A stretch of DNA of 64,000 bases from Oxyruncus cristatus (taxonomy: Eukaryota; Chordata; Aves; Passeriformes; Cotingidae): positions 1,807,152-1,871,151 of the forward strand of contig VXAY01002317.1 in NCBI GenBank assembly GCA_013399855.1. The letters run 5' to 3'. Each line of letters begins with the position of its first letter. The stretch's first letter is position 1. A model generated the notes under the pieces. That model ran no database searches. It was not told the origin of the DNA and saw only the letters and a list, made by a program, of their open reading frames with translations. Positions 20,110 through 36,155 of the stretch are shown piece after piece. Both the position numbers and the translations under genes were made by a program.

Positions 20110-22261
20110 ATTCTCATCTGTACAGAGAATTACGGGTCATCTCAGCTCGTGTCATGTCTGGCAGGAATTGTTCTTTGTGTTTGACATGGTATTTCTCTAA
20201 TCAAGTTCAACATTTCTAGCTTAAGTGTATTAAAAGGTTGAGAATTCTATCACGAGTTTTTGTACATACAGTAGTTATTTCACACCATGGCATTATTTTT
20301 CATTTTCCTTTGTTTCAGTCATACTGTCATTCTAGAGGAAAAAAAATCTTAATAAGGGATGGTTGTATGCATGCTCTTTTTAATTTTAAAATTTTGTCTT
20401 GCCTGTAATTGCATCTTGTAGTTAATTTTTCCTTTGATATCTATAGTCAAAATGTTCATGAATAATTTAGGTAGGAATTTTTCTAAGAAGCATTAATGAT
20501 TTCCTAGTAATAAAAGCTAAAATATAGAGAACTTGTGAGGATGTATTTATAATGAAATTTTTGATTAATGTTCTTCAAAATAATTATTTAGTCAGGTCCT
20601 AATTTTGTGTTGTCATTGCAACATGCTAAAACAGAGGAGGCCTCTTCTTAGAATTTTTTAGTTGCTGATTTATGATGTTACAGTGGCATTCCCCAATAAT
20701 ACATTGAAAGAGTACTATAAAATAATTAGATTAAAAAAATGGAATTATACAATAAATGGGAAAAGAGAACAGATTAAGAGAAAGGACAGATTAATGTACA
20801 GTTAGAAGTTATATCTGCATTTCATGGGATGTGTAGGTAAAGCAGACATCTACATGCTTTGAATAACAGTATGTACTCCTTCCCATAAGGCCTACAAGCC
20901 ACTAAGATGAAAGATAACTTGAAAAAGGAAACCTGAAACAAAGTTTCCTGCAGTTACCCTTGAATATTGATTTTGCTGCCTCTAGCTATGGTTTGATGAA
21001 TTAATGCTTTTAAGGAAGGGATACCCAGAGGGGAAAAAATGGCAGAGCTCTTCATTTGTTGGTAGTGCCAGCTTTTAAGTATTAATTGAACTATAATCTT
21101 AAAATATGAATTAACTAATATGTTTGTATGTATAATTCAAGAAACAGGATACTGTGGGTACACAAAATGAATTTTTAATTTATTAAAGCCTATCAGGCAA
21201 CAGTATCAAAAGAACTAAATAAAAATTACAAAATCAAACCATAAAAAGTTGTGCAGAATTAATTGCAATAAATAAAAGTTTTATTCCATGAACTAGATAT
21301 TCCTTGAGAGTAGTTTTTCTTTTATGTAAATCAGATGAATATTTAGTATTGACCTAAAAAAAATCCTTTAACTTGCATACAATTGTATGAATTATGTTTT
21401 GCTCCCATGTTTCAATCTTCTTTATAAAATCTTGCAGAAAAAAATGAATCCATTTCTATTTCTATTTCTTAATATAATTTTTATACACTGACTTTCATTA
21501 TTTACATTTTAATTGGAGCAAATTCCACTTCTGTGAAGCATATTGGAGAGTAGTGATTTGAGAGAACAGAGCGTAACAGTAATGTCTGTATTTTCCCTTT
21601 TTTTTAGTTGTGTTAATCTTGAAATCAAACTACTCATACTGTGTAGATTTTTTTGTCCTCAAGGCGCCTTGAAATGTCCTCTGTAGAAAGACATTTGTGT
21701 GTGTAAAGATATAAATATGTTTAGGAAGTGGTAACTCTTAGAAGAACCTCGGAATTTTAATGAGATAGGTCTAAATTTTCAGAGCAATGCAGTAGCCTAA
21801 GGGAGCAAAATGTGATCCTTATTCATATCTAAGTGGAGGGTTATCGAATAATAGCAAGAAGTTGGTTTTGCCTTGCAGAGCAATGACAGGCTGCAGGAAC
21901 TGTCTAGTTCCAACAGAAACTGGCTTTCAAAATGGATATCGATAAATATGAAATTATTCTGAGGAAGACCTACACTGATTCAAGGCCACAAAAATCTTCA
22001 CAGTAGGAGATTAAGGAATATAATTCAATTCTAAAATGAAGCAAGTTTTAAAAGCTGGTCCTGCCACTTCTATATGTGAAATATTTCTACTTTTAGACAA
22101 AGATGGAGCTGGACAGTTGGAAATGAGGTCTGTTTTTCAACAACAACTTGCTCCTGCTGTTGACCCCTGTTTTGGCAACCTGTCCAGAAGCAGAAAAGCT
22201 TGCATGATCTGAAATTGGAATTACAGGAGATGCAGTTGTTCCGTGAAACTAGTTTTATTTA

Positions 22262-22352
22262 ATTTGGGGTTTTTTTTGAATAGAAGAATGTTTGTCTTTG
22301 TTTTTTCAGTGGGTTTGGTGGTTTTTGGTTTTTTTTTTTTGTTTGTTTTGTA
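22262..22352 (+). repeat. G/T-rich low-complexity tract
   Basis: T runs of 8-13 bases alternate with G or GG, ending just before the second copy of the intronic duplication. A similar tract lies at 18945-18976. Confidence 0.65.
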
Positions 22353-22375
22353 GCAATACTTTTAATATTGTATTA

Positions 22376-22605
22376 TTGGAAGTTTCTGAAGTTTATCTTC
22401 AGTGAAACAATTTAGATATTACTATCTTCTACAAAGAATTAAGAAGCTTATATAAGCTGAGAATACATATATTTCTGAAATTTTGTTTGTCCAGTCCTCT
22501 CCTAACTAGGCATAAAAACTAAGCTTGGTTTTGGAATTTGGAAAGTAGGGTGAATTTTAATAAGCAAGCTGATATTAATCTGATGGCAAAAGATTAGTAA
22601 CGCAT
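22376..22605 (+). repeat. Intronic direct duplication, copy 2 (230 bp)
   Basis: Second copy of the block at 19896-20109 in the same orientation. It is about 20 bases longer after CATAAA (AACTAAGCTTGGTTTTGGAA) and lacks the extra GCAA. The shared block stops at CGCAT in both copies. No coding potential is visible. Confidence 0.92.
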
Positions 22606-25600
22606 CTTACAATTTGTGACACGAAGTTCCTTTGTGCAATCCCAAATCTGCCGTATTAAACTAAATTAATTTGTATTTTAATACGTTCTTCATAAAATAC
22701 ATCTGTGTGCTCTTTCATGTTATAATCAATCAAGCCCACCCATTGAATGGTGATTCTAATTAAGCCATTTACAAAGGCTAAGTGTACTATTGGTTCTCAT
22801 TTAATTTTATGAGGAATTACAGCAAGTCTATTCTTGATGATGAAATGGTGTTCTTGGACATTGTTTTCCATGTCTGCAGCATTTTTAGCAGAATGGGAGA
22901 AAAATGGGAAATATTTTCCTTTAAATATGGCCATTGTTAAGTAAATTTTTGTCTGGCAGAAGTGAGAATGTATGTATTTCTTTAATGTTTGGTGTATATA
23001 ATTGTGCTATCTATCCAATCAGGTTCAAGAAGCAAATATGTAGGGATTTTATACAGTGAGTTCTCTTTATGCCGCTGTTAATTTAGGTTAAGATTTGATG
23101 TCTGTATAGAATGCAATTGACTGATGATAGTTCAGTGCATGGGCAGGATCATAAGGAGATTAACAAACACATTGTTCATTGAGAATTAAGTGTGTTGAAG
23201 TGACTGAAAGTAACCTACATGTGACCACTAAAATAATTATTTTCCAAATAGCAGGGCCTTGCTTCCCTACATTTCTAGATAAGGGGAAGCTGAAGCACTG
23301 CTGTTACGTTTTAGACTTAGAAATCTATGGAGAGCGTGGAGTGGGAGAAAAGGATTCTTGGCTTCGTTCTGTGCAGTGGTACTCATAACTGTTCACATAT
23401 GTGATCACAGATTTTATGCTGTTCATATGAAATGTTACGTTTTGAAGCATGACTTGCCCATTTTCCTAGCAGATTGATGTTGCCCCTAGTGTAGCAGCAA
23501 AACTGGTACTAGTAGGTTAGTGATTAAGTGCAAACTTTTCTCACGAGCATTAAATCATGGATGATAGATTACAGATTGGTAAACAAAGTTTCCATTACAA
23601 ACTGTAAAAAAGGTTTTTTGCTTAACTGTCACCCTTCCAAGAGTTGTTTAGTAAACAAGAGAGCTCCAACTTGGACTAATATTACAGTTTATTTGATTTA
23701 AGGTAATGATTCTGTACTTGAAAAGTTGTACTGCAGCATGCACAGTAGGGAAGAATACTAGTGTGCTTTGTGTTTAAATGAAAAAAAATTCTGTTTTTTT
23801 TTTTAATATATAAAGACAGCATGACAAATTGAGAGTAAAATTACCTCAGAAGTGTGTTAGGTCTCAAGCAATGTTTGCAAAGTTGAAAATATTAAGCTGA
23901 GTTCTTTGTTTGGCTGCATAAGTTTCAATCCAAACTGAAGCATTTTTAGATTTTTTGGGAATTATAAACTGCATTCAAGTTTCTAATTACTTTCTCATGT
24001 ATTACACTGGTCATTACAGCATTCTTGTAAAGTAATATTACCTATTTTTAAGTAATTTTTAAACAGGGGTAATCTGAACTGCCAGCTGTGGAGTTGAATT
24101 CCAGTCTTGCAAATATTTCATCCAAACTATTCCCATGTCTTGAAAATGGCTAGTGCCATTTCCAGGTGGAAGACATCCCAGAGCACCTCCAGCACTATGG
24201 ATTATCACCCTGTTGTTTGGGAATATATCATTTATTAGTGGGGGTTCTTTGTATTAATGCAGGTACTATTAATTCTATAGAGAGAGGCTGTAGTCCAAGG
24301 CTGGGCATTTCATTTGTGTCAGTATAACTTCACCAAGTCCTTTGTACAGTTTTTAATACAAAATTTGTCTTTTTGCATTTGAGTAATGAATTAAAAAAAC
24401 TACCTAAAAATGTCAGCTAATTCTCAAGATATATTTTTTGTATAGATTCGGAATGTCATATAGAGAAGATGCTTGTAGGCAAATGGTTTTGAATACAGTT
24501 TTTCCACTATGTGAAATAGCTGAAAGCTATACTAAGGCTTTTAAGGCAGAAGTAATTTCTTGCATTTTATATTTCTGTTTCTCAATCTTTAGGCCATCAG
24601 CCCACTGATTTCTTTCTAGTGTTGTGAACGGATAAAAAATTTGAAAAGCTGGATTTTGTTGCATTGGTCTCCTACCCAGATGGGAAGACCAGCATTTATT
24701 TTGTTAACATTTCATATGAAGCAACAAATATGTAATATTCAAAGAAAATGTATTTACTATAATATCGTATTTTTGGCATTGCATGTCCTTAAATGCCATT
24801 GTATTATTGTTCCTTTACCTACTATTTACTATTACATAAATACCATGACAAACCTCAACAACACAGGTGTTTTGTTTGCAAGTACCCTTAATTTCTGTAA
24901 GAAATGTTAGTGGGTTTAAATTTCCAGTAGTATGCAAATTAATAATAGTTTATTACTGTAATAGTTATGGAAAAAACATTATATGTGATTTATCTTAGAT
25001 TTTTTATTAATACTGCCATTACATTTTCCCCTATGACTGAAGACCAGAAAAACTTCCTTTACCATTATTGCAGAGTTATACTCTTGATTTTCCTCCTTTC
25101 ACATTGGTAGACCATATGATGTAGAATGCATCCCTGTTTCTGTCAGATGCATTGTTAAGGTGGCATGTGCCTCACTGCTATGAATTTCAAACAACATAGC
25201 AGTTTTATTGTCGTCTGTTTTATTTATGGCTGACTAAAATGTCTTTTTGTCTACTCATACCTTGAGAGTTTTGTTCCATCTGGACTTGCATATGGAGGTA
25301 CTTTTACTAATTCATTGAAAGATGAGTCTTCCAAGTGTTCATATTAGGACAATACAAGATTACGAATTGTAAACCATTAGCTCAAAACCACAGTAAATGT
25401 CTTATCTAAACTGGGAGCACTCGTCCAATAGATGCGTGGACAGCCAAGTGCAAATATTAACAGCATTCTCATGACCTGTTGCAAACTTCTAGGTCAAGAG
25501 ATATGAAATATTGTCTGCATGTTGTCTTGTTTTTGCCATGCTTATACATGCTTGTTACAGGCTCAAGTGTATGTCCAATGAGCACATGCATGCAAGAGAT

Positions 25601-28600
25601 AAGTCCCTGAAGATGTTGAAGGATTATTGTAAAAGTAATCTATCTTCTGTTCCAGAAGAGATAACCTAATATACAAAGCAATTAGTTGGAAGTATTTTCA
25701 AGTATATAGTAATTAACATTAGACTGAAATAGAGAATAAGCTTCAGCGTAATTATTTGAAATCAAATCCAAAATCGGTCTTTCTTCAATGTTGCTGTAAA
25801 GGTCCTTTTTATATGTTTTCCTAAGTTATTTCAGCTATCCTTATGCAAGATCTTACTTTTAAATCATCAACTGTGGTTACTGTTTACTTAACTGACTAAA
25901 CTTGGATAACATGGCAAAACCCCTTTTCATTTATAAAAGTGTATTTCCCTCTGCAAATACATTTTATGATATTTTCTGGTAGCCAGGGAATTGGAGCTCC
26001 TCTTAGGCATGTACCCCTTTGATATAGGCTTTTTAGATGAAATAAGGCATTGTTCAAAAGCAGTTTGAATATATAAAGATAAAAGGAAAAATAAATTACT
26101 AGTGAGCTTCCTGATTTTTTTTGTAGATTGATAGTCTGCTGACTGTTATATGAAGTCAATTTGTGCAGTCACTTCATCTGTAAACTTTCCAGTTGTCATG
26201 CTGCATATCTAAACAATTGAGGAAGGGAAAAATCTTTACTTTTTAATGTTCTCTCAAAGTGATGTGACAATTGCCACAAAAAACTTCTAATAAGTGATGA
26301 GAAGTTTTCAACAGAGTGAAACAGAAATATAGGTCTTTATAATACAGCTCTCCTGAGCTTGCTAAAAAGGGAATGGAGGCTCTAAAGGCTTCAGTAGGTG
26401 CTACTGCTTTAGTTTTGTCAGAGACAGAGCTATTTCAAATGCAGAAATCGTTACACTCAGTTCAGGCTTCCGTTAGGTCCAAAAGGGAAAATCTACTGAA
26501 ATCTCATCACTTGTTAAGACAGTAAGAGCCCCATCTGTCTTTACATTGTGGTTTTGATTATGGGTAGGATTTTCAAAGAACCAAAATGCCATGGGAAGAT
26601 AAATACTATTGAAAGCCACTTGTGTTACAGAGACATGTTGGTAGTTCAGGAACTCTGGAAGTAAGGGTTTTTTGCAGGAGCAGAAAGACTATTGTTAAAC
26701 TTTTTAGGAGGGAACTGATGAAAAAGTATCTTTGGCAGAGAAGTATTTTAGGCAAGTTTTTTTGTGAGAGCAAAAGCTCTGTCGTCATGCTTTACCTTTC
26801 TATCTGCTCTTTTTCTTTTTAATCCTAACTTAGTACAAGTTCTGATTATTGAATGAATTTTGGCCAGATTTGACCAAAGGAAATAGGTCTTTTTAAGATT
26901 GCTCAAAAGTCCTCGCAATAGATAGACTGTGTATGTGTACAGAGACACTAAAGTCAATATTCAGGCCTGCGAGCAAGTGAGAAGCAGTGACTGATCACAG
27001 ATGTCACTTTTCAACAGGCAGGCAGTACAGAGAGTGGTAAGAGACGTGAGAGCAAGTGAGTATAGTTGCAAGAGTTGTGCAGGAGAGGAGGGGAAAGGAT
27101 GTAGGCAAAAAGCCTTGGGAGTGCTGGATTGAAAAAAGTTGGCATGTTCAAAAACATTTTTGCTTATTCATTCCTGAAGCTATTGAGAATCAATCTCTTG
27201 GCATGATGAATGGAACAACACTCTGCGTATGGCATATGAAAACTGGGGAGAAAAAGGGACTGTATTTTCAGTTTCTTTAAATCAAAATTGCACCAAATTT
27301 ATTCAACACCTGCCTGCCTTGAAAGGTTTGGTTACGTAAAGGATGATTAAAAAATTAGTAAGTAGAACACTAGTGAGAAAGTAATCAGAAACTAAGTTTG
27401 AAAATTTTGTATTAAAAATTGTACAAAGCAAAATCCTACAGAAAACATTTAGATATATGAGTTATATTTTACACTGACTACTTTAGAAGAAAAATAGGAT
27501 TTTTATCTTATGTCAATTCCATTTTATAATTCAACTATGGCATAAAGTTCTTATGAGGTAACTTATTAAAGTTTGGAAATCTCCAAAAGATAGTTGTAGG
27601 ACATGTAGTCTGCATCACAGAACAGATAAAAGCCTACTTTTTCTTTCTTCTGAACTAGCTGACAATTCATAAATAGCATAACACACCATAACTTGGTATA
27701 GTTTTCATTTTTTACCTTATCTGATTTGTGAAGAAAAGCATTAAAATATCATAGATGAACCCTGAACCTGCTGTCTTTGCATTAAGTAACAGTAGCAAGC
27801 AAGACAATGAGGAGCCATGTGAGAATTCAGCACCGTCTCTCTCACCATATCCTGGGCTATTCAAATAGCATTCTTAGCACTCTGACATATCTCCTGTGGT
27901 TGAATTTAGAATTGTTCACTTGGGTAAGGTTTCAAATTGGCAGTCTGTCTTTCGAGTTGTAGGGCTTGGTTAAGTAGATCTGTGATTAGTCTATGCAAGT
28001 TTACATAGCTTAAATAAGTATATTATAGAAACAGAAAAGCAGCAAAGCGATTCTATTTTTACGTGAGTTTATTCAATTGTGTTTCTAGCAACAGAAACAG
28101 AAATTTAATTGCAGTTCTCATTACAAGACAGGGATGTCCTTAGCATGCTATTCCTTGGCATACTTTTAAGGGCAACTTCTTAAAAAAAATACTCCAAAAT
28201 CAGCTGATGAATTTTTAAATAATAGGAGAAGAAATGATCAAACAGGTTTTCAGTTAACATTGACTAGTAGTAGTGATTGCATGGCAAAATGTCAGTCTCC
28301 TTTCAAGTAAGAAAGTAATGAACACCTAATGAAAATGCCCATCCAAGTTCAGGTATGAGCCAATGTTCAGATAGCAGGAAGTAAGGTTAGCTAAAATGAC
28401 TAAATTCCAAAGGTTTTTTTGAGCCAAACCAACATTTTTCAGGTGTCAAAGAATTTGATATGAAAGATAAAAATAGCAAAAGGTTCTAAATGGGCTTTAA
28501 ACTAGAAGGACAGAGATTAAATTTGAAAACCAGACAGACAGCAAGGTTATGCCAAATCATGAAAAATTGTGTAAGTCCTGGGGGCTATAAAATGATTAAG

Positions 28601-31051
28601 GCACATTGGGATACTGCAGAGAAGGAAAGTTATGCTTTTTATAACACATGGAGCTCATTTCAGTATTGAAAAAGTAATCAGTGGGACTCCTGGAAATTGA
28701 TACTGTATTACTGATGTATTAGTGATGAACATATCGAAAAAAATGTAATAAATAAGAACTAGATGGTGCAACAGGCATGGGTCATTTGAATAAAAATCAA
28801 TTTCTATACAGTCCATTATCTTCCTCCAGAACATGTTCTTGGGGTAAGAGTGAGTATTCTCAATATTGCAGTACTTTATGACTATTGCAAAAACATTCAG
28901 TCTCTTGGTTACTCAGTGAAGCAAAAATGGATTAAGTTGTAGAACTCCAGAGGACAATTATTTTGGTTAGTCCAAACTGAAAAATAGCAACTGGAATCAC
29001 GAAAGTTAAACAAGCTATAAATAGAATTATAGTGACAAACTTTGACAACTGTAAAAACAAAATCACAGCAGAATAAGTAATTTAAAATATTGCTGACATG
29101 TAAATGACATGTAACAACTCTAGAGTTACCTGCCAACTTAAATAATTATACGATTCTGTGATCAAATCTCAGAGTTGGACCAACAGTGAGCAGGGAATTG
29201 GACCCGACTGACATGATGATGCTGTGTTTTGAACTACCAACATGAGAAAAGATACAAACATTAGTATGGATTATTACCTTTTATGGCTTATCTATCAACA
29301 AAATACAGCTTAGAAGTAGGAAAACTAAAATATTTTACAGATCAGAGAATATTTAGCTAAAAACTGAAGAAATGTGTGGATAAAAAGTTCATTTTGTATT
29401 TTTAACTCTGCTTATTTATCTTCAGTTGAACAGATACAGTTCATAAGAATCAGGAACGTGACTTAATTGTTTTCTAATATATCTGCTTGCCTATTGACCT
29501 GACTGAGTTTTGGTTATCTCCTGTATCATTGATTTTGATTGCAGCTTGTTTTCGAGTCAACTAAAACAATATATTATCCGTCATATTATAAGAAGACTTA
29601 AATGTTCAGTAATTTTACTAAATTTATGAACTTTTAATAAATCTTTTCCTGTATGTGTGATATAATAGATGATAAAAATAGGAATTGGCTTCTTGAGTTA
29701 AAAAGGATCATCCATACCTGTAGTACATATTCTATGTGAAATTCTTCTAAAAAATTCCCCTTACAGTGATGTTATACAGTGCAGTGATGAAATACTGACA
29801 TACAGATACATCTAGGAATCTAGATTTTTCCAAATCTAGTAAAATTAATTGAAAATATACCTAAGAATAACAGATATTCCTTATTTAAATAACCATATCT
29901 CAGAGAGTTACTGCTAAATTTTGATGGTCTTGGTAGGCTCACAGGTGTTAATGTAGCATTATGGCAATGTATGACTTAATCATGCAATTGTCATACTTCT
30001 AGGACTTTGTCCCAAGTATACTGAAATGAGTGCATGTAAAGTGTTCTAACCTTTGGGATTTTTAACTGTTTTAAACTCATTATTCCTGCCCTGAATTGAT
30101 TTTTTTCAGCTGTAAGGTTTACTTGATCATCAACAGTTATATGAGTTTGATTTGCTTATATTTAAAGCAGTTTTCTTTCCTGGCTGGTGAGCACTAAAGG
30201 GAGAAGTAACCATCTTTGCCAGTAAACACTGCAAACAACGAAAACATTATTTTAGAGCAAATGAACACAGTGGAAATATTACCTGAAATGTTCAGTGCTT
30301 CAAAACTGTCATGTTTTGGGTTATGTTGTAATGTATTATAATTTATTTCAGTATATGAACATAGCTTTGAATTATCAATTATGTAGATGCTTGTGTTCAT
30401 GTAATTTGTAGAAGCCTTGAATGGAAGTCCCTTCTAAAGCATCAATCCCGTACTATAGTTAGTGTTTAAAAGATAACAAATTCTTACCTGGATGTACATC
30501 ACATGCTTATACATTGCTTGTGCTTGTGTTTTCCTTGATTTAATTTGCTACTTATCTTCATAGTTTAAGTTCTTGAAGCCAGGAATTGTCTCTCTCTTCT
30601 TCTATCAACAGAGTAGCTAATTCAGTGGTTTTAATGATGTCTGGAATGCTGAGATTTACTCCAATAAAATGTATTCAAAAGAGCAGCAGAGCCATAGTTG
30701 TTTTTTTAACAATTTCTTATGCCTTAAAATATTTCTTTGTTTAATTTTTAAACAATTAATTGAATTTTAGACATTTTAGATAACAAGTCTGTTCAAGTAA
30801 GCCTTAGCACAGAGTAATGATGTAGATGTATGTAAAAAGGTATGAATATATAAAGAGGATCACATTTTCTATTTTATTAAATACTAGCTGCTAAGAATTC
30901 AAGGACCTTCAATTTTGTTCTACTTAAGAGCATTGTTAGATACAGTTCGTGTACAAATCCAGTCTAGAACTATGATTTTTATTAGATTTTTTGATGCTAT
31001 TTTGAACAAGTAGAACAAGGGTTAGGTAGTCTTTTGGAAGATACAGATTAG

Positions 31052-32805
<1,754 letters not shown>

Positions 32806-35800
32806 TAAGATGAATTATGCTTATACTACAGTTTGTTCCTTCTGGTTAGCTTTACAATTTCTGACTATTGTGCACACACAAGTTTTAGTATAATTTTTTT
32901 TCATCGTTTTTTCAGTTCAGATTGCTTTTTATTTTCCAGTGATTTTGATTTTCCTCTAAGATATGCTTTTTTTGGATTTTTTTCCCTCCAAGTTTGCTTT
33001 TCAAAGCTTAATGTTAAAAATCTGGAAGAGTTGAGCAAGATACGTCTGACTATTTAAAAACAAACCAATGCTGTAAAAGGGAGGTAGAAATATAAATAAT
33101 GAACACACCAAACTTGTTTAAAACGTACATATTAAAAATAAGCTATTTAGGAATATTGTAAAAGCAGATTAATATATTAAGAAGTTTTGCCTGTCCAAAA
33201 AATACCTTTCTGTGAATAGCTGCCAGAGCAATTTTTATAAGTTGGTTGAAAAGCTTCTGATGACTTTCAGATAGACTTCTATATTGACAACTTAGAAGTC
33301 TTTCACCTACATGTTGAATAGTTTTAAAGTTTGTCCTTAACTATATCTGGGATTCTTGACCTGTAGCAGTGTCTCTGTCCGTTTTTTTCCGCTTTATCCT
33401 CTTCTAGTCTCTAGAACGTGGGCATGCAGTTTGCATTTATTTGCTCCTAATATGGCCTGTATTTATGTGTAAATTAGTACTTTTAATTAATGAATACTTC
33501 TTAAAATCAAAGTTACTCAATAGTGGCAAGTTTTTGAACTGTTTTATCCTTGGTAGACATTCTTGGAAAAATGTATAAGATAACATACTCTGTAACGAAT
33601 TTTCTTTGGCATATAGGAGGTAAGCTGAAAATGTTATTTTCTATTAGAGGAATTTTCTACAGCATTGAAAATCTGTGTATTTCAACTGTGCTATTTCTAT
33701 TTTCCTTTCATATCTATAAAGGGCTGCTGTTTAAAATTATGGTGTTTTATAAAAACTAAATGAACATATGCAACTCCAGATGATGGCAACCTAATCCTTC
33801 CATTTTTATATGGGTAGAAGCAAGAACAGTAGCAGAAACAATTATAAAATAACATTTAAAGTGCAAATCTAAACAATGAAAAGACAGGTAATACAAAATT
33901 GAGGTTATAATATTTAATTCATTATATTGTCCTACATAACTTTAATTAGTTTGCACCATATCAGAATTCAATGTTTCTGTAACCATCTTAGTTATGCATT
34001 TTTCTTTATTTTTGTTTACCTTTCATTTCTTAACACTCTTTGTGAATAATAATGAAATGCTCTGCCTATGTATACATATCATCCCAAGTTTTCAATAGCA
34101 ACAAAAACTAATTGTAGAAGTGTAATGTGTTCAGTAAAACACTACTGAATTATGTTAAGCATTGCAGCTCAGGTCCATTCCATATCACAGACCATTACTG
34201 CAATATGGTAAGATACAGCTCAATAATACAGCATTGATTTTGTATGTTTTCTTAATGAAAGGCATAGAATCTGTAAGTAGTGGGGAATTTTTTATGCGTT
34301 ACTGCTGAGTTTTCAGGTCAAAGCTTACACTGCAACATAATTTCCTAAGTTTCTTGCACCCTACTGTTGCTTGCAGTTGGGTAGAAGGCAATTGAAACTT
34401 CCTGTGATTTCACAGAAGGCAGGAAGCAATTTGATGTTTTGGCATTTAAGGGCATCTGAAGGCAGGTTAAGGTCATGTTTGGGCAGTAAAGAAGCTTTTC
34501 TTCTTCTTCTTGTGAAATCAACTACAAATTAGTTTACAATTCTGACAAAAAAGTCACATTGAACTACCGAGCTTTGATAGAAACAGGTGTCACATTGCAG
34601 TAGCTCATACGTTCTTTATTTGGTGCAATAATATTAGTAAAGTACTAGATATTATATCTCTCTACATGAGAGTGCTTGGCTGTGAAACAGTGTTGGCATT
34701 AAAATAATGAAAAATTAGCCAACATTCACATGAATAGGCATCTTGTTTCTGTTAAGAGAAGTATTTTAAACTATTTGTAGTCATGAAAACAGAAATGTTT
34801 TCAGGAACTTCCCTTGCAGTCAGTTGTCTACCAACTGCAACTACAGTAGTAAAAATAGTGGATTCACTACTGTCAGTTTGTAGAGTGTTTTTTTTTGTTT
34901 TATTTCCAAAAGAAGGAAAGAAGTGATATATTTTCAGAATTAGGATGATGTAGAAAAACTTGAGTAGAGAGTAGCATGGTGAAGAGTTCAACAGCTGTAA
35001 CGATTATGGGATAAAGCATTTGACAGCTTCTGGTAAGCAGAGGTCATGGTATTTGTCTTAGATAAGTGATATGTTAGGGATGGTGTAAATTGCTTTTTCT
35101 TTGGCTGATTTAATAGTTATCAAATGGAAATTTTTGATTGTCTAGTATTTGTATTTCTAGTCTATAATACTACTTTACAGTGTCTTCACTGTTTAAGGTA
35201 TTCAAAATAATACACCTGAATCTGGATATAAATTCTCAAGAAACAATATTTAATATATTTCTGGTTTATAAATGAATCTCTTTAGGTCTCTTTCTTGTGT
35301 ATATGAGCACAAAAATTCAACGAATCACATTATTCTTTCCAGAATGTTTACCTGTAAAGTCATCTGTATTTTGTTTTTTCTTTTTCACTATTTATCTACT
35401 TCCACAATAGCAAGGTAATGTCTGTGTACTGTCTGTAGTTGAGCTAACTGCCCCCTGCCCCAAGTCATAGTATGTCTCATATATAGAATTCAACAGTCCT
35501 TCAGACCTGAGAAAACACATTATTTGTTACTCTGTCTGTTCACACATATGCTCAAAATCTTCTTTCAGAGGAAACAAAACTTGCAGTGCCTTTTCTGGAC
35601 ACTTCCACAGGCCAAGCAAACTGAGAACAGGAGCCTGGGACTCGCCTTGGTTTGCATCTGCAGTGATAAGCTGTAGTTACACAATGAGTTGATCAGCTTC
35701 TCAAACCAATTGAAACTTGAAATAGTCCCATAGTGCTTGATTTGTATCCTTATCTGAGGCTGGTAAGCTCTGATTTAGTGTTTTCCCCTTCTCCTAGGAG

Positions 35801-35980
35801 GAAAAGAAAACAAAAACCCACCTTCCTGGCCTGTGCTTAGGTTTCAAGAATCTGTTAGATAGCTTTCAAAGAATTGGGTATTATTTTTAGACATGTGGAG
35901 GAGATATACTACATATATGTAGTCCGAAAAAGAAAACAACGAAGAAAACAGTTATTCTGGTTTCCATTCTTTTTTTATCT

Positions 35981-36155
35981 TGGAACGCGTTGCCCAAGGA
36001 AGCAGAAGACCTCTATCCCTCGAGGTCCTTAAAAATACTGTAGATGTGGGACTTAGGGACATCATTTACTGTAGGACTTAGCAGTGCTGGGTTTATGGTT
36101 GGACTCAATGATCTTAAAGGTCTTTTCCAATTTAAATGATTCTGTGATTCACAGT
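35981..36155 (+). mobile_element. CR1 LINE 3' end, sense
   Basis: Starts around TTGGAACGCGTTGCCCAAGG and runs through the diagnostic end GGTTGGACTCAATGATCTTA and AGGTCTTTTCCAATTTAAAT to the ATTCTGTGATT terminus. About 170 bases are kept, strongly 5'-truncated. Confidence 0.88.

Noticed and set aside
26990..27040. Micro-exon-like signal (TTCAACAG then GTAAGAG)
   Set aside because: The enclosed 19 bases have no matching FUT8 sequence and the acceptor is weak.
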